Made by a program: the position numbers and the translations under genes. Below are positions 27,043 through 38,335 of a DNA stretch of 64,000 bases, piece by piece. Source of the stretch: Prescottella defluvii (GTDB lineage Bacteria > Actinomycetota > Actinomycetes > Mycobacteriales > Mycobacteriaceae); the NCBI RefSeq assembly GCF_000738775.1, contig NZ_JPOC01000057.1:1-64000 (forward strand). Reading direction: 5' to 3'. Every line of letters starts with the position of its first letter. The stretch's first letter is position 1. The notes below the pieces were generated by a model that was not told the origin of the DNA, ran no database searches, and saw only the letters and a list, made by a program, of their open reading frames with translations.

Positions 27043-28650
27043 ATGAGTGCCTCCGCAATCACTTTGAGAGACACCACCTTCGAATGGCCCGACGGTACCG
27101 TCGCGCTCGACCGCGTGAGCGGCACCTTCACCACCGGGCGCACCGGACTCGTCGGCCGCAACGGCGCGGGCAAGTCCACGCTGCTCCGACTGGTGGCCGG
27201 ACTGCTCCAGCCCACATCGGGGCGGATCGACACCGTCGGAGAAGTGGGTTACCTCCCCCAGACGCTGACCACGCGCAAGGAGTCGACCGTCGCCGAACTC
27301 CTCGGCATCGACGGGATCGTCGAAGCCCTCCGGGCGATCGAGGGCGGCGATCCGGATCCTCGACACTTCGACACGGTCGGCGACGACTGGGACATCGAGG
27401 CGCGCGCAGACGAGGCACTGCACGAGATCGGCTTCACGGCAGCCGATCTCGACCGACCGGTCGCCACGGTCTCCGGCGGCGAGGCCATGCTCATCGCCAT
27501 CACCGGACTGCGGATCCGCCGCACCCCGATCACGCTGCTCGACGAGCCGACGAACAACCTCGACCGGCCCACGCGTGCGCGACTGGCGGAGATGGTCGAC
27601 AACTGGACCGGCACGCTCGTGGTCGTCAGTCACGATCTGGAACTGCTCGAGCACATGGACGCCACCGCAGAACTGCACGGCAGCAGGATCGAGGTGTTCG
27701 GCGGTCCGTACAGCGCGTGGAAGGAGTATCGCGAGCAGGAGCAGGCCGCGGCCGTGCAGGCCGCGCGCTCGGCCGAGCAGGCGCTCAAGGTCGAGAAGCG
27801 TCAGAGAGTCGAAGCCGAGACGAAGCTGGCCCGACGCGAACGAACCGCGAAGAAGACGCAGAAGGACGGCGGGATCCCCAAGATCCTGGCGGGGAATCGT
27901 GCCAGCAAGGCGCAGGCATCCGCCGGATCGATGCGTTCGACACTCGACTCCAAGGTCGAGGCCGCCCAGGCCGCCGTCGACGCCGCCGACCTGCGCGTGC
28001 GCGAGGACGAACACATCCGACTCGTCCTCCCCGACCCCGATGTACCACGGGGTCGGCGACTGGCCGAGTTCCATGACGGCGACCGCTCGATCGTCGTCCA
28101 GGGTCCGGAGCGGGTCGCGCTCGTGGGCCCCAACGGCGCGGGAAAGTCGACGCTGCTCGAGAATCTTCTGCACGGCACGACCGGGGATCCGGGCCGTGTC
28201 CACGGTGTCTTGTCGACGGACCGCGTCGGCTATCTTCCCCAGCGCCTCGACAACCTCGACGACCGCCTGAGCGCACTCGAGAACGTCCAGGCGGTCGCGC
28301 CCGGCACGGCAGCCGGCACGATCCGCAATCAGCTCGCGCGTCTGCTGATCCGAGGCAGTGCCGCCGACCGGCCGGTCGCGACGCTGTCCGGCGGCGAACG
28401 CTTCCGGGTGTCGCTCGCCAAACTGCTCCTGGCCGATCCTCCCGCGCAGCTACTGATCCTCGACGAGCCGACGAACAATCTCGACGTCACCAGCGTCGAA
28501 CAACTGGCCGAGGCGCTCGACGCCTATCGCGGTGCGATGGTGATCGTCAGTCACGACTACGAGTTCCTGCGCAAGGTCGGTATCGACGTGACGCTGGAGC
28601 TCGACGGGAACGGTCGAATCGCGAAGCACCACAACGACTCACCCAGCTGA
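27043..28650 (+). CDS. ABC-F ribosome-associated ATPase
   Basis: A 535-residue soluble protein with two ATP-binding cassettes and no membrane segment. Cassette 1: Walker A GRNGAGKST near residue 40, signature VSGGE near 143, Walker B ITLLDEPTNNLD. A long charged linker (residues about 225-320, rich in K/R/E) is the ABC-F interdomain arm. Cassette 2: GPNGAGKST near 362, LSGGE near 447, LLILDEPTNNLD. Such proteins act on the ribosome; some protect against macrolides, lincosamides or pleuromutilins. The long leader with short ORFs suggests antibiotic-inducible expression, which is inference. Confidence 0.93.
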   Translation: MSASAITLRDTTFEWPDGTVALDRVSGTFTTGRTGLVGRNGAGKSTLLRLVAGLLQPTSGRIDTVGEVGYLPQTLTTRKESTVAELLGIDGIVEALRAIEGGDPDPRHFDTVGDDWDIEARADEALHEIGFTAADLDRPVATVSGGEAMLIAITGLRIRRTPITLLDEPTNNLDRPTRARLAEMVDNWTGTLVVVSHDLELLEHMDATAELHGSRIEVFGGPYSAWKEYREQEQAAAVQAARSAEQALKVEKRQRVEAETKLARRERTAKKTQKDGGIPKILAGNRASKAQASAGSMRSTLDSKVEAAQAAVDAADLRVREDEHIRLVLPDPDVPRGRRLAEFHDGDRSIVVQGPERVALVGPNGAGKSTLLENLLHGTTGDPGRVHGVLSTDRVGYLPQRLDNLDDRLSALENVQAVAPGTAAGTIRNQLARLLIRGSAADRPVATLSGGERFRVSLAKLLLADPPAQLLILDEPTNNLDVTSVEQLAEALDAYRGAMVIVSHDYEFLRKVGIDVTLELDGNGRIAKHHNDSPS

Positions 28651-28657
28651 TGGCGGC

Positions 28658-29344
28658 TCAGCTACTCCAGTAGGTTCGCCAGTCGTCCGCCCCGAGTCCG
28701 CCCCACGCGACGCCGTCCGCGTGTGCGGCGGACTCGGCGGCCCGGATCCGGTCGACGAATCGCAGTGTCGCCTTGCGTAGTTCGTCCTCGGCACTGCCGG
28801 GACCTCCCAGATGCACCAGCCGCAGCTCGTCCGGAACGAGATCGTCGGGCAGTCCGGCCTTGCGGGCCCGCGAGATCACCTTCTCGGCGAGCGCCAGCGC
28901 CGGCTGCATCAGCGCAATCCCGTCGATGCACGACTGTCGGGCCTTCTCCGCGGCCTTCCGCAGTTCCCACGCGCGCTCCTGCTCGGCGACGTCGACGGGA
29001 CCGGTGACCCCGTCGGTCAGGTGCGGGCTGCGGTGCGCGAGCTTCGCGACGAGTGTCGCCGCGACGTCGTCGACGGTGAACTGACCGGCCGCTTCCGCGA
29101 TCCGGGAGTGGAAGAGCACCTGCAGCAGCAGATCCCCCAGTTCCTCACGAACTCCGACCGGATCTCCGACCTGAACGGCGTCGAGCAGTTCGTACGCCTC
29201 CTCGAGCAGGTACGGCCGCAGCGAGTCGTGCGTCTGGGTCACCTCCCAGCCACCGAACCCCCACAGTCGATCCATCACCTCGACGGCCTCGATCAGGGCA
29301 TCACCCGCGCGCCACTGTTCGCCGTGCTCGCCCCGGTCGCTCAT
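28658..29344 (-). CDS. mazG: Nucleoside triphosphate pyrophosphohydrolase MazG
   Basis: A 228-residue all-alpha NTP pyrophosphohydrolase that removes abnormal nucleotides. The metal-binding EExxE and ExxD type motifs are seen in YLLEEAYELLDAVQ and REELGDLLLQVLFHSRIAEA near residues 47-80. It is shorter than E. coli MazG and like the mycobacterial form (Rv1021), with one catalytic domain and an extra C-terminal part. ATG at 29344 is 5 bp after the mfd stop, so it is in an operon with mfd; the longer open frame upstream is mfd in another frame. Confidence 0.93.
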   Translation of the reverse strand: MSDRGEHGEQWRAGDALIEAVEVMDRLWGFGGWEVTQTHDSLRPYLLEEAYELLDAVQVGDPVGVREELGDLLLQVLFHSRIAEAAGQFTVDDVAATLVAKLAHRSPHLTDGVTGPVDVAEQERAWELRKAAEKARQSCIDGIALMQPALALAEKVISRARKAGLPDDLVPDELRLVHLGGPGSAEDELRKATLRFVDRIRAAESAAHADGVAWGGLGADDWRTYWSS

Positions 29345-29349
29345 CCGCG

Positions 29350-32300
29350 TCAGACCCCTGCCTGCGCAGCCGATTGCGTCGACACGTCCACCGCGCCGGC
29401 CGCCTTGCCGTCCATCGCGAGCAGGAAGTCCGCGATGTACTGCAGCAGCTCGACGTCCCGCACCCGATCGGCGCCCACGCCGCCGGATCCGGCACGCGGC
29501 AACGGCATCTGCACCAGGCCGGTCGTGGCCCGGTACTGCGCGCTGGGGTAGATCCGCTTGAGCCGCAACTGCTTCGAGTCCGGCAGCTGCATCGGTGAGA
29601 TCTTGAGCTGGGTTCCGGTGACCGCGACCTCCTCGATCCCGTACTCGCGACACAGCAGGCGCAGCTTCGCGACCGACACCAGGCGGCCCACCTCCTCGGG
29701 CAGCGGACCGTACCGGTCGACGAGTTCGTCCACCACGGCGGCGATGGCGTCGGTGTCGGCGGCCGCCGCGAGCTTGCGGTAGCCCTCGAGGCGGAGCCGG
29801 TCGCTGGTGACGTAGTCGGGTGGAATGTGCGCGTCCACCGGCAGGTCGATCCGCACCTCCTTCGTCTCCGGCTCGGTCGTGACGGGTCGGCCGTCGGCGA
29901 CCGCGCGGTACGCCTCGACCGCCTCGCCGACGAGTCGCACGTACAGGTCGAAACCGACGCCCGCGACGTGGCCGGACTGCTCGGCGCCGAGCACGTTGCC
30001 GGCGCCGCGGATCTCGAGGTCCTTCATCGCGACGGCCATACCCGCGCCGAGGTCGGAGTTCTGCGAGATGGTGGCGAGCCTGTCGTACGCGGTCTCGGTG
30101 AGCGGCTTCTCCGGCGGGTACAGGAAGTACGCGTAACCCCGTTCCCGGCTGCGGCCGACGCGACCGCGCAACTGGTGCAGCTGCGACAGGCCGAGCGAGT
30201 CGGCCCGCTCGACGATGAGGGTGTTGGCGTTGGAGATGTCGAGGCCGGTCTCGATGATGGTGGTACACACCAGCACGTCGAACTCACGCTGCCAGAAGCC
30301 CTGCACGGTCTTCTCGAGCGTCTCCTCGTTCATCTGCCCGTGCGCCACCACCACCCGCGCCTCCGGGACGAGGTCCCGAATCCGCTTGGCGGCCTTGTCG
30401 ATCGAGCTCACCCGGTTGTGCACGTAGAACACCTGGCCGTCGCGCAGCAGTTCGCGCCGGATCGCGGCCGCGACCTGCTTGTCGGCGTACGCCCCGACGT
30501 ACGTGAGGACCGGGTGCCGTTCCTCGGGCGGGGTGAGGATCGTCGACATCTCGCGGATCCCGGCCATGCTCATCTCGAGGGTTCGCGGGATCGGCGTCGC
30601 CGACATGGTCAGCACGTCGACGTGCGTGCGCAGCGCCTTGATGTGTTCCTTGTGCTCGACACCGAAGCGCTGCTCCTCGTCGACGATCACCAGGCCCAGG
30701 TCCTTCCACCGGACGCCGGTCTGCAGCAGCCGGTGCGTACCGATGACGACGTCGATCTCCCCCTCCGCCAACTGCGCGATGATCTCCTTGGACTCGGCGG
30801 CGTCGGTGAACCGGGACAGCCCCCGCACCTTCACCGGGAACGCCGCCATCCGCTCGGTGAACGTCTGCAGATGCTGTTGGGCCAGCAGCGTCGTCGGCAC
30901 CAGCACCGCGACCTGCTTGCCGTCCTGCACGGCCTTGAACGCGGCGCGGACCGCGACCTCGGTCTTGCCGTAGCCGACGTCGCCGATCACGACACGGTCC
31001 ATCGGGACCGCCTTCTCCATGTCGGCCTTGACCTCGTCGATCACGGTCAGCTGGTCGTGGGTCTCGGTGAACGCGAAGGCGTCCTCCATCTCCTTCTGCC
31101 ACGGCGTGTCCGGGCCGAAAGCGTGACCCGGCGCGGCCTGTCGCGCGGCATACAACTGCACCAGTTCGCCCGCGATCTCGCGGACAGCCTTGCGCGCCTT
31201 ACGCTTGGTGTTGGCCCAGTCGGAACCGCCCAGCTTGCTCAGCGCCGGCAACTCGCCGCCGACGTAGCGCGAGAGCTGATCGAGCGCCTCCATCGGCACG
31301 AACAGCCGGTCACCGGGATGACCCCGCTTGCTCGCGGCGTACTCGATGACGAGGTACTCGCGGCGCGCACCACCGATGGTGCGCTCGACCATCTCCACGA
31401 AGCGGCCGATGCCGTGCTGGTCGTGCACCACCATGTCGCCGGCGTGCAGCGCCAGCGGATCGACCTGGTTGCGGCGCTTGGCCGGCATCCTCTTACCGTC
31501 CCCGGCCGCCGCGACCCGGTTGCCGGTGAGATCGGACTCGGTGACAATGACCAGTCCCGGGACACCGTCGGCCTCGGAACCGTTCGCCTCGGCGGCACCG
31601 TCGCCGGGAAGCACCAGCCCCTCGTGCAGCGACCCGCACAGCACCCCGACCAGCCCGCGGGCCGGTTCGGCGCCCGGCGCCAGTTCGCCCGCCGGGACGT
31701 CGGCGTCACGCAACCGCTCGAGCACCCGCTGCGCGGTACCGGAACCCGCCACCACGACCACCGCGCGTCCGCCGGTGGTGACGTGCGCGCGCAGGTTCGC
31801 GAACAGCATCGAGAGCATCTCGTCGGAACCGCGCACCTCCGGCGCCGACTGCACCGGCAACACCGTCTCGGTGTCGCTGCCGGAGGCCAGCGGACTGATG
31901 GTCCACCACGGCCGACCATGCGCCTCGGCGCTCTCGCGCACCTGGCGCAGCGAGCGGTATGCAGAGGCTCCCAGGTCGATGCCGCCGCCGAGCACCGACG
32001 TGTCGATCGGAGCGGCGCCGCCGATCGAGGCCGCCGTCCACGACGCCTCCAGGAATTCCTGCCCGGTGCGAACCAGGTCGGTTGCGCGCGTGCGGATCTT
32101 CTCCGGATCGCACAGCAGCACGTGGGCACCATCGGGAAGCACGTCCGAGAGCAGTTGCAGCTCGCCGGGCTGCAGCAGCGGCAGCAGCGCCTCCATGCCC
32201 TCGACCGGGATGCCGGCGGAGAGCTTGTCGAGCATCTCGACCAGCGCCGCGTCGGCGGGGTTCTCCGTGGCGAGCTGCGCGGCACGGTCGCGCACCTGCT

Positions 32301-33054
32301 CGGTGAGCAGCAGTTCGCGGCACGGCGGAGCGATGACGGTGGCGACCTCGAGTTCGGGCAGCGACCGCTGATCGGCGACCGAGAACGCGCGCAGTTCGGT
32401 GATCTCGTCGCCCCAGAACTCGACGCGCACGGGATGGTCCGCGGTGGGCGGGAAGATGTCGAGAATGCCGCCGCGGACCGCGAACTCGCCGCGCTTGCCG
32501 ACCATGTCGACGCGCGTGTACGCCAACTCGACGAGCCGCGAGATCAGTCCCTCGAATTCGTGCTCGGTCCCGACCCGCAGAAGGACCGGCTCGATCTCCC
32601 CCAGCCCCGGCGCCATGGGCTGCACCAGCGAGCGGACCGTCGTCACGATCACCTGCAGCGGCGGGCCGTAGTCGGGGTCCTCGGGTCGTGCGAGACGGCG
32701 GAGCACCTGGAGCCGGCGCCCGACCGTGTCGGCCCCGGGCGACAGGCGCTCGTGCGGCAGCGTCTCCCACGACGGGAACTGAGCCACCGCGTCCCCGAGG
32801 ATCTCGCGCAGTTCGACGGTGAGGTCGTCGGCCTCACGACCGGTCGCGGTCACCAGCAACAGCTGGACCTGCTCGGCGAGGGCCGCGGCCACGAACGGCC
32901 GCGCGGGGTTGGGGGCGACGATCTCGACGGACGACCGGCCGATGCATTCGCGCACCCGGCCGATGGCACTGTCCGCGAGGGCTGTCCTCGCGAGCCCGGC
33001 GAGCGGAGTGGCCACTGCGGACGAGGACGGAGCTGATGGGGACACGGAAGACAA
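29350..33054 (-). CDS. mfd: Transcription-repair coupling factor Mfd
   Basis: A 1234-residue ATP-dependent translocase that removes RNA polymerase stalled at DNA lesions and recruits UvrA. Domains in order: UvrB-like D1a-D2 (residues about 50-360), the RNA-polymerase-interacting CarD-like domain ([19 protein letters not shown] near 531), the RecG-like motor with Walker [12 protein letters not shown] near 690 and DEEQRFG near 788, [25 protein letters not shown], and a C-terminal TRCF D7 domain. TTG at 33054 has AGGAG 8 nt upstream; a GTG at 33045 is in the same frame but lacks such a site. The TTG gives the same length as mycobacterial Mfd. Confidence 0.97.
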   Translation of the reverse strand: MSSVSPSAPSSSAVATPLAGLARTALADSAIGRVRECIGRSSVEIVAPNPARPFVAAALAEQVQLLLVTATGREADDLTVELREILGDAVAQFPSWETLPHERLSPGADTVGRRLQVLRRLARPEDPDYGPPLQVIVTTVRSLVQPMAPGLGEIEPVLLRVGTEHEFEGLISRLVELAYTRVDMVGKRGEFAVRGGILDIFPPTADHPVRVEFWGDEITELRAFSVADQRSLPELEVATVIAPPCRELLLTEQVRDRAAQLATENPADAALVEMLDKLSAGIPVEGMEALLPLLQPGELQLLSDVLPDGAHVLLCDPEKIRTRATDLVRTGQEFLEASWTAASIGGAAPIDTSVLGGGIDLGASAYRSLRQVRESAEAHGRPWWTISPLASGSDTETVLPVQSAPEVRGSDEMLSMLFANLRAHVTTGGRAVVVVAGSGTAQRVLERLRDADVPAGELAPGAEPARGLVGVLCGSLHEGLVLPGDGAAEANGSEADGVPGLVIVTESDLTGNRVAAAGDGKRMPAKRRNQVDPLALHAGDMVVHDQHGIGRFVEMVERTIGGARREYLVIEYAASKRGHPGDRLFVPMEALDQLSRYVGGELPALSKLGGSDWANTKRKARKAVREIAGELVQLYAARQAAPGHAFGPDTPWQKEMEDAFAFTETHDQLTVIDEVKADMEKAVPMDRVVIGDVGYGKTEVAVRAAFKAVQDGKQVAVLVPTTLLAQQHLQTFTERMAAFPVKVRGLSRFTDAAESKEIIAQLAEGEIDVVIGTHRLLQTGVRWKDLGLVIVDEEQRFGVEHKEHIKALRTHVDVLTMSATPIPRTLEMSMAGIREMSTILTPPEERHPVLTYVGAYADKQVAAAIRRELLRDGQVFYVHNRVSSIDKAAKRIRDLVPEARVVVAHGQMNEETLEKTVQGFWQREFDVLVCTTIIETGLDISNANTLIVERADSLGLSQLHQLRGRVGRSRERGYAYFLYPPEKPLTETAYDRLATISQNSDLGAGMAVAMKDLEIRGAGNVLGAEQSGHVAGVGFDLYVRLVGEAVEAYRAVADGRPVTTEPETKEVRIDLPVDAHIPPDYVTSDRLRLEGYRKLAAAADTDAIAAVVDELVDRYGPLPEEVGRLVSVAKLRLLCREYGIEEVAVTGTQLKISPMQLPDSKQLRLKRIYPSAQYRATTGLVQMPLPRAGSGGVGADRVRDVELLQYIADFLLAMDGKAAGAVDVSTQSAAQAGV

Positions 33055-33175
33055 CGACGGCGCTCCTGATGTCGTGAAATGCAGACTGTTCGATTCTATG
33101 CGCGCGTACCGACACCGGCCCGACACCCGGCCCGACCCCACGCCCGCCGCCCGCGACCGGCCGGGCCGGGGTCGA

Positions 33176-33820
33176 TCACTCGCCGAGCTGCGGATCGGCC
33201 TCGAGGTTGGTGAGCCCGTTCCAACACAGGTTCACCAGGTGGGCGGCGACGACCTCCTTCGACGGCGTCCGCTCGTCGAGCCACCACGTCGCGGTCGTGG
33301 CGACCATGCCGACGAGAGCCTGTGCGTAGAGCGGCGCGAGCTCCGGATCGAATCCGCGGCGCGCGAAGTCGCCGGCCAGAATGTGGCCGACCTGCCGGAC
33401 CGCCTCGTTCAACAGACTCGAGTAGGTGCCCTCCTTCGCGGCGACCGGAGAGTCCCGAACCAGGATGCGGAATCCGTCGGTCCGCTCCTCGACGTAGGTG
33501 AGCAGCGCGAGAGCGACCCGTTCGACCCGGACCCGCGACCGGTTCTGGATCAGCGACGAGGTGATCATCTCGAGCAGCTTGGACATCTCGCGGTCGACGA
33601 CGACGGCGTAGAGCCCTTCCTTGCCACCGAAGTGTTCGTAGACGACCGGCTTGGACACCTGGGCCCGCGCGGCGATCTCCTCTATGGAGGCGGCCTCGTA
33701 CCCGCGTTCGGCGAAGAGTGCGCGTCCGATCTCTATCAACTGCTCCCGACGCTGGGTGCCCGTCATCCGTGTTCGCGGCGCGCGTTCGGCACCCTGGGAT
33801 TCTCGTGATGGTCGCGACAC
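33176..33820 (-). CDS. TetR family transcriptional regulator (Rv1019-like)
   Basis: A 214-residue regulator. The DNA-binding helices are [20 protein letters not shown] and [20 protein letters not shown]. The conserved C domain contains [20 protein letters not shown]. It lies upstream of mfd on the same strand, as in mycobacteria, where the homolog is Rv1019. GTG at 33820 is preferred with AAAGGA about 12 nt upstream; an internal ATG at [10 protein letters not shown] is also possible. Ligand unknown. Confidence 0.88.
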   Translation of the reverse strand: MSRPSRESQGAERAPRTRMTGTQRREQLIEIGRALFAERGYEAASIEEIAARAQVSKPVVYEHFGGKEGLYAVVVDREMSKLLEMITSSLIQNRSRVRVERVALALLTYVEERTDGFRILVRDSPVAAKEGTYSSLLNEAVRQVGHILAGDFARRGFDPELAPLYAQALVGMVATTATWWLDERTPSKEVVAAHLVNLCWNGLTNLEADPQLGE

Positions 33821-33986
33821 TCGGGATAACCGTCCTTTCCGACACGCCGTACAGAACACGGACGGCGCTGGTAGAGGCCAGCCTATAGCGCACTCCGCGA
33901 CGATTTTCGCCTGCGGTTCGACGCGCGGCGCGTCGACGTGCGAGGATCGGTCCCGCGTTGTGAGCGTCAGCTCGCGATCGCGGTAA

Positions 33987-34057
33987 TCCGCCGTAGTGTA
34001 ATGGCAGCACCTCTGATTTTGGTTCAGATAGTTCAGGTTCGAGTCCTGGCGGCGGAG
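33987..34057 (+). tRNA. tRNA-Gln (anticodon UUG)
   Basis: Acceptor TCCGCCG/CGGCGGA with discriminator G, anticodon stem TCTGA/TCAGA with loop TTTTGGT (anticodon TTG), and T arm AGTTCAGGTTCGAGTCCTG. No CCA encoded. It lies between the TetR gene and glmU. No integrase or repeat of its 3' end is seen nearby. Confidence 0.95.
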
Positions 34058-34348
34058 CTCCCCCACTCATTCATCTCCACTCGGTCGAGTGTGATTCCCG
34101 CCACCGCCTACCGAGCGGTAGGTTCGGTGTTGCTACCGTCCCGTTAACGTTCGTTTCCCGACGAGAACGGTTGTTCGCACGGTTCCCCGATCCCGGGCCG
34201 CCCGGTTCTCCGGACGACCGTGCCACCCACAGCTAGTGTCGGGCGCGTTGCCATCACGAGAACTCGTCGCGATATTCTCTGTCGGAACGTGCGCGACGAG
34301 TCCGCCCGCGCAAGCGGCCAAGCGTAGATCGACACTCGAGGGAGCTTC
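34058..34348. other. 291-bp gap upstream of glmU
   Basis: Holds the glmU promoter region. It contains CCCGTTAACG near 34139, an AT-centred palindrome. I see no further gene. Confidence 0.4.
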
Positions 34349-35827
34349 ATGCCACCGAAGACCGCCGTCATCGTCCTCGCCGCCGGTGCCGGGACTCGAA
34401 TGCGGTCGAAGACCCCCAAGGTGCTGCACACTCTGGCCGGGCGCTCGATGCTCGCTCACTCCCTGTACGCCGCGGCGGCCGTCGAGCCCACCGAACTGGT
34501 CACGGTGATCGGACACGATCGTGAGGCGGTCGGAGCCGCCGTCGACGAGGTCGCCAAGCAACTGGGACGCGCTGTCGCGACCGCCGTCCAGGACGAACAG
34601 AACGGCACCGGGCACGCCGTCGGCTGCGGATTGACGTCGCTGCCCGACGACTTCGACGGCACCGTCCTGGTGACCGCCGCCGACGTCCCCCTGCTCGACG
34701 CCGAGACGCTGCGCGCGCTGGTCGGCACCCACACCGCCGAACCCGCGGCGGCGGTGACCGTCCTTACGTCGACGGCACCGGACCCCACCGGGTACGGGCG
34801 AATCCTGCGCACCACGGACGGGGAGGTCGCCGCGATCGTCGAGCAGGCCGACGCCACCGAGTCGCAGCGCGCAATCACCGAGGTCAACTCGGGGGTCTAC
34901 GCGTTCGACGCCGCGACGCTCCGCGACGCGCTGTCGTCGCTGAGCGCGGACAACGCGCAGGGCGAGTTGTACCTCACCGATGTCATCGCGATCGCCCGAC
35001 AGTCCGGGAAAACCGTTCGGGCCCAGCACATCACCGACAATCTTCTCGTCGCCGGAGCCAACGACCGGGTCCAGTTGGCCCAGCTCGCCGGCGAACTCAA
35101 CCGCCGCATCCTCGAGCGGCACATGCGGGCCGGGGTGACCGTGGAGGATCCGTCGAGCACGTGGATCGACGTGGACGTCACGATGGATCGCGATGTCACA
35201 CTGCGCCCCGGTGTCCAGCTCCGCGGCACCACCCGGATCGGCGAGGACGCCGTCGTCGGCCCCGACACCACGCTCACCGACGTCGTCGTCGGGGCGGGCG
35301 CATCGGTGATCCGCACGCACGGTGAGGGCTCCGCGATCGGACCGGGCGCGACCGTCGGCCCGTACACGTACCTGCGGCCCGGCACCACGCTCGGTGTGTC
35401 CGGCAAGCTCGGTGCCTTCGTCGAGACCAAGAACGCCGACATCGGCGCGCACTCGAAGGTGCCGCACCTGACCTACGTCGGTGACGCGACGGTCGGCGAG
35501 CACAGCAACATCGGAGCATCCAGCGTTTTCGTCAACTACGACGGCGTGAGCAAGAGTCGCACCGTCGTCGGTTCGCATGTGCGCACCGGATCCGACACCA
35601 TGTTCGTCGCACCCGTCCGCGTCGGGGACGGCGCCTACACGGGCGCGGGCACTGTCCTGCGCAACGACGTGCCACCGGGGGCGCTCGCCGTCTCGGGTGG
35701 CAAGCAACGCAACATCGAGGGTTGGGTCGAGCGGAATCGACCCGGTACTCCCGCTGCCGAGGCAGCGGCACTAGCAGCCCAGCAACAAACCGATCAGCTA
35801 GAACCAAAGGATGGCGAAGACCAGTGA
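34349..35827 (+). CDS. glmU: Bifunctional UDP-GlcNAc pyrophosphorylase / GlcN-1-P acetyltransferase
   Basis: Makes UDP-N-acetylglucosamine for peptidoglycan in two steps. The 492-residue protein has the N-terminal nucleotidyltransferase with [18 protein letters not shown] near residue 12 and a C-terminal left-handed beta-helix acetyltransferase (hexapeptide repeats such as [16 protein letters not shown], with [20 protein letters not shown]). The tail beyond residue 455 is short and disordered. It overlaps prs by 4 bp (GTGA). Confidence 0.97.
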   Translation: MPPKTAVIVLAAGAGTRMRSKTPKVLHTLAGRSMLAHSLYAAAAVEPTELVTVIGHDREAVGAAVDEVAKQLGRAVATAVQDEQNGTGHAVGCGLTSLPDDFDGTVLVTAADVPLLDAETLRALVGTHTAEPAAAVTVLTSTAPDPTGYGRILRTTDGEVAAIVEQADATESQRAITEVNSGVYAFDAATLRDALSSLSADNAQGELYLTDVIAIARQSGKTVRAQHITDNLLVAGANDRVQLAQLAGELNRRILERHMRAGVTVEDPSSTWIDVDVTMDRDVTLRPGVQLRGTTRIGEDAVVGPDTTLTDVVVGAGASVIRTHGEGSAIGPGATVGPYTYLRPGTTLGVSGKLGAFVETKNADIGAHSKVPHLTYVGDATVGEHSNIGASSVFVNYDGVSKSRTVVGSHVRTGSDTMFVAPVRVGDGAYTGAGTVLRNDVPPGALAVSGGKQRNIEGWVERNRPGTPAAEAAALAAQQQTDQLEPKDGEDQ

Positions 35828-36804
35828 GCGCGATATCCAGCGACGTGCAGAAGAACTTGATGCTCTTCTCGGGCCGCGCACACCCCGAATTGGCGGAGCA
35901 GGTGGCCAAGGAACTGGACATCCAGGTCACGCCGCAGACTGCTCGTGACTTCGCCAACGGCGAGATCTTCGTCCGGTTCGAAGAGTCGGTGCGAGGCAGC
36001 GACGCATTCGTGCTGCAGAGCCACCCGGCGCCGCTGAACCAGTGGATCATGGAGCAGTTGATCATGATCGACGCGCTCAAGCGCGGATCCGCCAAGCGGA
36101 TCACGGCGGTGCTGCCGTTCTACCCGTACGCCCGCCAGGACAAGAAGCACCGTGGACGTGAGCCCATCTCGGCCCGCCTCATCGCGGATCTGCTCAAGAC
36201 CGCGGGCGCCGACCGGATCATCACGGTCGACCTGCACACCGACCAGATCCAGGGCTTCTTCGACGGCCCGGTCGATCACATGCACGCGCAGGGGCAGCTC
36301 GCCCAGTACGTGCGCGACAACTACGGCACCGACAACATCTGCGTGGTCTCCCCCGACGCGGGCCGTGTGAAGGTCGCCGAGAAGTGGGCCGACGCCCTCG
36401 ACGGCGCACCGTTGTCGTTCATCCACAAGACCCGCGATCCGCTGGTGCCGAACCAGGTGAAGTCGAACCGCGTCGTCGGTGACGTCAAGGGTCTGACCTG
36501 CGTCCTGATCGACGACATGATCGACACCGGCGGCACCATCGCCGGCGCCGTGGAGGTGCTCAAGAACGCCGGTGCCGGTGACGTGATCATCGCGACCACG
36601 CACGGCGTGTTCTCCGATCCGGCCGCCGAGCGTCTCGCGAACTGCGGCGCCAAGGAGGTCATCGCGACCAACACGCTGCCGATCCCGGAGGAGAAGCGGT
36701 TCCCGACGCTGACGGTGCTGTCCATCGCGCCGCTGCTGGCCCGCACCATCCAGGAGGTCTTCGAGAACGGCTCGGTGACCTCCCTCTTCGACGGCATCGC
36801 CTAA
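35824..36804 (+). CDS. prs: Ribose-phosphate pyrophosphokinase
   Basis: Makes PRPP from ribose-5-phosphate and ATP for nucleotide, histidine and decaprenyl-phosphoarabinose synthesis. The 326 residues include the catalytic [33 protein letters not shown], and the PRPP loop [19 protein letters not shown] at 35824 overlaps the glmU stop as GTGA, which fixes the start; mycobacteria share this arrangement. A strong hairpin follows. Confidence 0.97.
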   Translation: MSAISSDVQKNLMLFSGRAHPELAEQVAKELDIQVTPQTARDFANGEIFVRFEESVRGSDAFVLQSHPAPLNQWIMEQLIMIDALKRGSAKRITAVLPFYPYARQDKKHRGREPISARLIADLLKTAGADRIITVDLHTDQIQGFFDGPVDHMHAQGQLAQYVRDNYGTDNICVVSPDAGRVKVAEKWADALDGAPLSFIHKTRDPLVPNQVKSNRVVGDVKGLTCVLIDDMIDTGGTIAGAVEVLKNAGAGDVIIATTHGVFSDPAAERLANCGAKEVIATNTLPIPEEKRFPTLTVLSIAPLLARTIQEVFENGSVTSLFDGIA

Positions 36805-36820
36805 GAGGCACTGCGCGCTC

Positions 36821-36860
36821 GTGCGCCTTTTCGGTGGGTACGCCCACCGGAAAGGCGCAC
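36821..36860 (+). terminator. Terminator after prs
   Basis: 18-nt arms (36821-36838 and 36843-36860) pair with a single T/C mismatch around TACG. It ends 18 bp before the GTG of the DUF2461 gene, so it separates the glmU-prs operon from the next gene. Confidence 0.85.
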
Positions 36861-36878
36861 GGGCGTAGCCTGTTCGGT

Positions 36879-37505
36879 GTGTTCGCAGGTTTCCCAACCA
36901 CCGCACTGGACTTCTACGAGGATCTCGAGGCCGACAACAGCAAGGCCTTCTGGACCTCCCACAAGCCCGTCTACGACACCGACGTCCGCGCGCCCATGGT
37001 CGAGCTGCTTGCCGACCTCGAACCCGAGTTCGGTTCAGGGAAGGTCTTCCGCCCGCACCGCGACGTCCGGTTCTCGAAGGACAAGTCGCCGTACAAGACT
37101 CATCAGGGTGGTTTCGTCGAAACCTGCCCGGGTGTCGGATTCTACGTGCAGATCGACGCGTCGGGGTTGTTCGTGGCCGGCGGCCACTACGCCCACACTC
37201 CCGAGCAACTCGCGCGCTATCGCGAGTCCGTCGACGACGAGCGTCGCGGCCGTGCCCTGCAGCGCATCGTGCGCAAGCTCGAATCCGCCGGCTTCGACAT
37301 CGGCGGGGACCGTCTCGTCACTCGCCCGCGCGGTGTCGCCGCCGACCATCCTCGCCTCGATCTGCTGCGGCATCGGTCGCTCACCGCAGGGCGCAACTAC
37401 GGGTGCCCGGACTGGCTCGATTCAGTGGACGCCACCGGGCACGTCCAGCTCGCCTGGCGGGCGATGCGTCCCCTCGTCGACTGGTTCACGGGTGTCTTCA
37501 CGTAG
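36879..37505 (+). CDS. DUF2461 domain protein
   Basis: A 208-residue protein of the TIGR02453/DUF2461 family. Signature blocks are FDFYEDLEADNSKAFW-like at the N terminus (LDFYEDLEADNSKAFW here), FRPHRDVRFSKDKSPYKTH, and FYVQIDASGLFVAGGHY. Function is unknown; no catalytic residues are established. GTG at 36879 starts at the usual family N terminus (VFAGFP), directly behind the prs terminator. Confidence 0.88.
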   Translation: MFAGFPTTALDFYEDLEADNSKAFWTSHKPVYDTDVRAPMVELLADLEPEFGSGKVFRPHRDVRFSKDKSPYKTHQGGFVETCPGVGFYVQIDASGLFVAGGHYAHTPEQLARYRESVDDERRGRALQRIVRKLESAGFDIGGDRLVTRPRGVAADHPRLDLLRHRSLTAGRNYGCPDWLDSVDATGHVQLAWRAMRPLVDWFTGVFT

Positions 37506-37633
37506 CGGAGATGGCGTGCGGCACAAGACTTTGCCGAGATCCAGAGCTCCCGAACATGAGTTTGATCACGCGCGGCGGGAAAAGTGGACCTCGGTGTAGC
37601 CGCGCTCCGAGCGGTGCCTTATTGTGGCTCGTC

Positions 37634-38311
37634 GTGATCGACGCGCAGACCCTGCAAAACCCCGCCGCCGCCTCTGTTCCGAATTCTCAACCGGTTCGCC
37701 GATGGACTCCCGGGTCTTGTGTGTGGTGCGGAAGCGCCGAATCGATCGAAGTGTTCCGCAACGAACCGCGCTGCGACACGTGCCGTGAGCACGAGACCGT
37801 GATCGACGAGGCCCGCAAGTTCATGGGGATGTACGGCCTGCGCCCGATCGGCGGCACGCTGCAGTCCGACGACGACGAAGAGCGCGAGTGGCGGGTCAAC
37901 GCCCGCGATGCCCGTGCGGCCCTGAACCAGATCCGTCTGCCCGAGCCGCCGGACCCGGCGCTGATCCGCAAGTCGATGCGCCCCAAGGCTGCTCGTATCG
38001 TGACCGCGTTCGAGGCCGAGTCGGCGCCGGCCCGCAAGGCACCCGCGCGCCCCCGCGCCGCCTCGTCGGCGCCTGCCCCCGAGCCGACCGCCGCCGTCGC
38101 GCCGGCGAAGAAGCTCGACGTCGCAGCGCTCGAGGAGCGGGTGACGGGTCTGCTCGACCAGCTCACCAAGGTCGACACCCAGATCGGGCTGGCCGAGGCC
38201 GCTCAGGGTCTGGCCGCACGTGCCCGCCTCAACGACCTCAACGGCCAGAAGGCGACCATCCTCCGCACGCTCGCGGCGCTCGAGAAGGCGCGCCGCAGCG
38301 CGGGCGAGTAG
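37634..38311 (+). CDS. Zinc-ribbon and coiled-coil protein, unknown
   Basis: A 225-residue soluble protein that I do not recognise. Residues 33-60 hold paired CxxC motifs (CVWCGS and CDTCRE), a zinc ribbon. An A/P/R-rich linker (residues about 130-160) follows, and the last 60 residues (LDVAALEERVTGLLDQLTKV) form a predicted coiled coil. GTG at 37634 is the likely start; the longer frame has no support. It is followed by a GNAT gene 24 bp downstream. Confidence 0.7.
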   Translation: MIDAQTLQNPAAASVPNSQPVRRWTPGSCVWCGSAESIEVFRNEPRCDTCREHETVIDEARKFMGMYGLRPIGGTLQSDDDEEREWRVNARDARAALNQIRLPEPPDPALIRKSMRPKAARIVTAFEAESAPARKAPARPRAASSAPAPEPTAAVAPAKKLDVAALEERVTGLLDQLTKVDTQIGLAEAAQGLAARARLNDLNGQKATILRTLAALEKARRSAGE

Positions 38312-38335
38312 CGACAGGGACGGGACAGGGACGGC

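Noticed and set aside
29827-33036. A 1069-residue plus-strand open frame opposite mfd
   Set aside because: It is the antisense shadow of mfd caused by high GC; its translation is low-complexity and lacks any family signal.
33116-33140. Repeated CCGGCCCGAC between TetR and mfd
   Set aside because: Short GC-only repeat of two units, common in this composition.
33987-34057. tRNA-Gln as possible integration site of a genomic island
   Set aside because: No integrase and no direct repeat of the tRNA 3' end seen on either side; flanking genes are core genes.
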